Below are positions 62,632 to 64,000 of a stretch of 64,000 nucleotides of DNA, in pieces (positions within the stretch are counted from its first letter, which is position 1; each line of letters starts with the position of its first letter). Origin of the DNA: Leisingera sp. SS27 (GTDB taxonomy: Bacteria; Pseudomonadota; Alphaproteobacteria; Rhodobacterales; Rhodobacteraceae). The stretch covers positions 186,001-250,000 of the forward strand of contig NZ_JAQNCY010000005.1 in the NCBI RefSeq assembly GCF_028368855.1. Direction: 5' to 3'. The notes under the pieces were generated by a model, which was not told where the DNA came from, ran no database searches, and was given only the letters and a program-made list of their open reading frames with translations. Both the position numbers and the translations under genes were made by a program.

Positions 62632-63608
62632 GCGCCCATCCTCGCAATATTCACGGTCGGGTTCACCAGCCCGTAGATCAGGTCGACGATGGTGTTGGTG
62701 ACGACAAAGATGAAGCCGACAACAATCAGGTAGGCCACAATCAGCGGAGTATCGACGCGGTTCACCGCCTCAAGGAACATGAAGCCCATGCCCGGCCACT
62801 GGAACACTGTCTCAGTCAGGATGGTGTACGCCACCATGGTGCCGATCTGCACGCCGCCCACGGTGATCACCGGCAAAAGCGTGTTCTTCAGTGCGTGGAC
62901 AAAGTAGATCCGCCATGGGTTGATGCCTTTGGCCTTGGCGTATTTCACATATTCGGACTGCAGCACTTCCATCATTTCAGCCCGGATCAGCCGGACAAAC
63001 AGCGGCAGCATGATGGAGGCGAGCGCAATCGAGGGCAGAATGATGTGCAGCCAGCCGTCGGCGGTGGCAAAGTTGGTCTGCCAGTAGCCCCAGACCTGCA
63101 CGGTATCGCCACGCCCGTAGGAGGGGAACCAGCCGTATTCTACCGAGAACACGAAGATCATCAGGATGGCAGTCAGGAACACCGGGATCGAGATGCCGAC
63201 AATCGACAGGCCCATGATAACGCGGCTCAGGATGCTGTCCGGCTTGATCGCGGTATAGACGCCCAGCGGGACCGAGAAGCCGACGATGATCAGCGTTGCG
63301 CCGAACACCAGCTCCAGCGTCGCGGGCAGTTTCTTCAGGATCACGTCCAGCGCCGGCTCCTTGAAGAAATAGGAGGTGCCCAGGTCGCCCTGCAGCGCAT
63401 TACCCGCAAACCGCAGGTATTGCGTTACGAAGCTGTCGTTCAGCCCCATTTCGTCGCGCAGCTGCTGGCGCACTTCTTCCGACACCGACTGCCCGACCAG
63501 CTCGCGCAGCGGGTCGCCCAGGTTGCCCTGGATGGCAAAGGCAATCAGCGAAATGACGAACATCACCGCCACCGCCTGAATCACTCGCTTGGCGAGATAG
63601 GCAAACAT
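62628..63608 (-). CDS. ABC transporter permease, DppB/OppB type
   Basis: A 326-residue inner-membrane permease with MFAYLAKRVIQAVAVMFVIS at the start, NLGDPLRELVGQSVS, GDLGTSYFFKEPALDVILKK, the EAA loop SEYVKYAKAKGINPWRIYFV and VFQWPGMGFMFLEAVNRVDT near the C-terminus. The ATG at 63608 is preceded by GTCAGGACA. It lies 146 bases downstream of the binding-protein gene, with a hairpin in the gap. Confidence 0.94.
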   Translation of the reverse strand: MFAYLAKRVIQAVAVMFVISLIAFAIQGNLGDPLRELVGQSVSEEVRQQLRDEMGLNDSFVTQYLRFAGNALQGDLGTSYFFKEPALDVILKKLPATLELVFGATLIIVGFSVPLGVYTAIKPDSILSRVIMGLSIVGISIPVFLTAILMIFVFSVEYGWFPSYGRGDTVQVWGYWQTNFATADGWLHIILPSIALASIMLPLFVRLIRAEMMEVLQSEYVKYAKAKGINPWRIYFVHALKNTLLPVITVGGVQIGTMVAYTILTETVFQWPGMGFMFLEAVNRVDTPLIVAYLIVVGFIFVVTNTIVDLIYGLVNPTVNIARMGA

Positions 63609-63712
63609 TGTCCTGACCTTTGTAGAGTTTGGTTACAGCGCAGGTCGCAGTGTCCGATGGAAACGCGGGTCCTGCAAGCGCAGCCTTGGCGGCCGCTTGT
63701 TGTTTGAAAGTC

Positions 63713-63740
63713 CCGGGCCGGCCGGGGGAGACCGGCCCGG
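63713..63740 (-). terminator. Intercistronic hairpin between binding-protein and permease genes
   Basis: CCGGGCCGG (63713-63721) pairs perfectly with CCGGCCCGG (63732-63740) across ten bases, without a T-run. Such hairpins after a binding-protein gene commonly protect its mRNA segment so more of the binding protein is made than of the membrane subunits. Confidence 0.6.
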
Positions 63741-63753
63741 AAGTATTCAGTGA

Positions 63754-64000
63754 TCAGCTGCCGGTTTCGACAACCAGGTCACCGAAGTAGGGGAAGTTCA
63801 GCGCGTTCACGATGTCGGCCGAGTTCATGCCGGACTTGGAACCCCATGCCAGGTTCTGCCAGTGCAGCGGGATGAAGGCAGCTTCATCATACAGGATGCC
63901 TTCCAGCTTCTGCAGCATTTCCGCGCGTTTGGCCGGATCGGTTTCCGCGTTCGCGGCATTCATCAGCGCATCGGCTTCCTCGTTGCAGTAGTTGCCCGAG
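63754..64000 (-). CDS. ABC transporter substrate-binding protein, C-terminal end (runs off the window)
   Basis: The last 81 codons of a family 5 peptide-type binding protein, first gene of the operon. The visible part reads SGNYCNEEADALMNAANAET, PAKRAEMLQKLEGILYDEAA and FIPLHWQNLAWGSKSG, ending YFGDLVVETGS; the block with EADALMNAAN and the AAFIPLHW loop is typical of C-terminal lobes in DppA-like proteins. The signal peptide and ligand-binding lobes are outside, so ligand class cannot be judged. Confidence 0.88.
   Translation of the reverse strand, partial: SGNYCNEEADALMNAANAETDPAKRAEMLQKLEGILYDEAAFIPLHWQNLAWGSKSGMNSADIVNALNFPYFGDLVVETGS

Overview
The window is a GC-rich chromosomal segment, without phage or plasmid genes, from an alphaproteobacterium of the Roseobacter group (Rhodobacteraceae; the gene set and gene order suggest something close to Leisingera, Phaeobacter or Ruegeria, but the genus is an inference). 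Indicators are the block murA - DUF2948 - hisD - UPF0262 - tyrosine phosphatase - infA - maf - RNase E/G - yacG - tRNA-Phe, a Rhodobacter-type cytochrome c2, a periplasmic nitrate reductase operon napEFDABC, frequent ATGA/GTGA stop-start overlaps, and families of short GC-rich intergenic repeats.

Layout. 1-6670 (minus): an alpha-2-macroglobulin gene overlapping pbpC, a periplasmic defence / peptidoglycan repair pair. 6802-9105: hybrid sensor kinase. 9405-12682 (minus): yaaA, recQ, yggT. 12817-18074 (plus): thioesterase-like protein, MFS transporter, murein endopeptidase mepA, phytase-like esterase, queuosine-precursor transporter, an independent short transcript of unknown function (about 17435-17625), and ribosome-rescue factor arfB. 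18150-20351: SDR, cupin and P1-family peptidase. 20377-22968: cytochrome c2 behind a textbook FNR-type promoter, idi, and an FAD monooxygenase. 23183-26440 (minus): glpK and panB-panC. 26608-34367: an oligopeptide-type ABC transporter with an embedded opposite-strand HDAC-like deacetylase and a terminal aldehyde dehydrogenase. 34487-38766 (minus): the NAD-salvage genes pncB and pncA around a membrane-bound hybrid kinase. 38944-39855: trhO. 40119-44713 (minus): napEFDABC. 45309-56916: tRNA-Thr, then the murA to yacG housekeeping block, here interrupted by two GNAT genes, an SDR, an NTF2-like gene, a nitrilase and a coiled-coil gene broken by an amber codon, and ending in tRNA-Phe. 57122-57330: a serine-recombinase relic. 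57396-64000 (minus): a PAS kinase, a LysR regulator and a second dipeptide-type ABC operon running off the end of the window.

How parts fit together: NapC/NapB/NapA pass quinol electrons to periplasmic nitrate. The cytochrome c2 gene and, less certainly, nap carry FNR-type sites, so part of the window is oxygen-responsive. Two complete oligopeptide-type uptake systems and three histidine kinases (two of them hybrid), none next to an obvious partner regulator, fit a nutrient-responsive marine heterotroph. No CRISPR array, prophage or intact insertion sequence was seen. The least explained items are the short transcript at 17435-17625, the interrupted coiled-coil gene at 52439-53359, the dispersed 32-nt motif, and the large perfect palindromes, one of which lies inside the start of pbpC.
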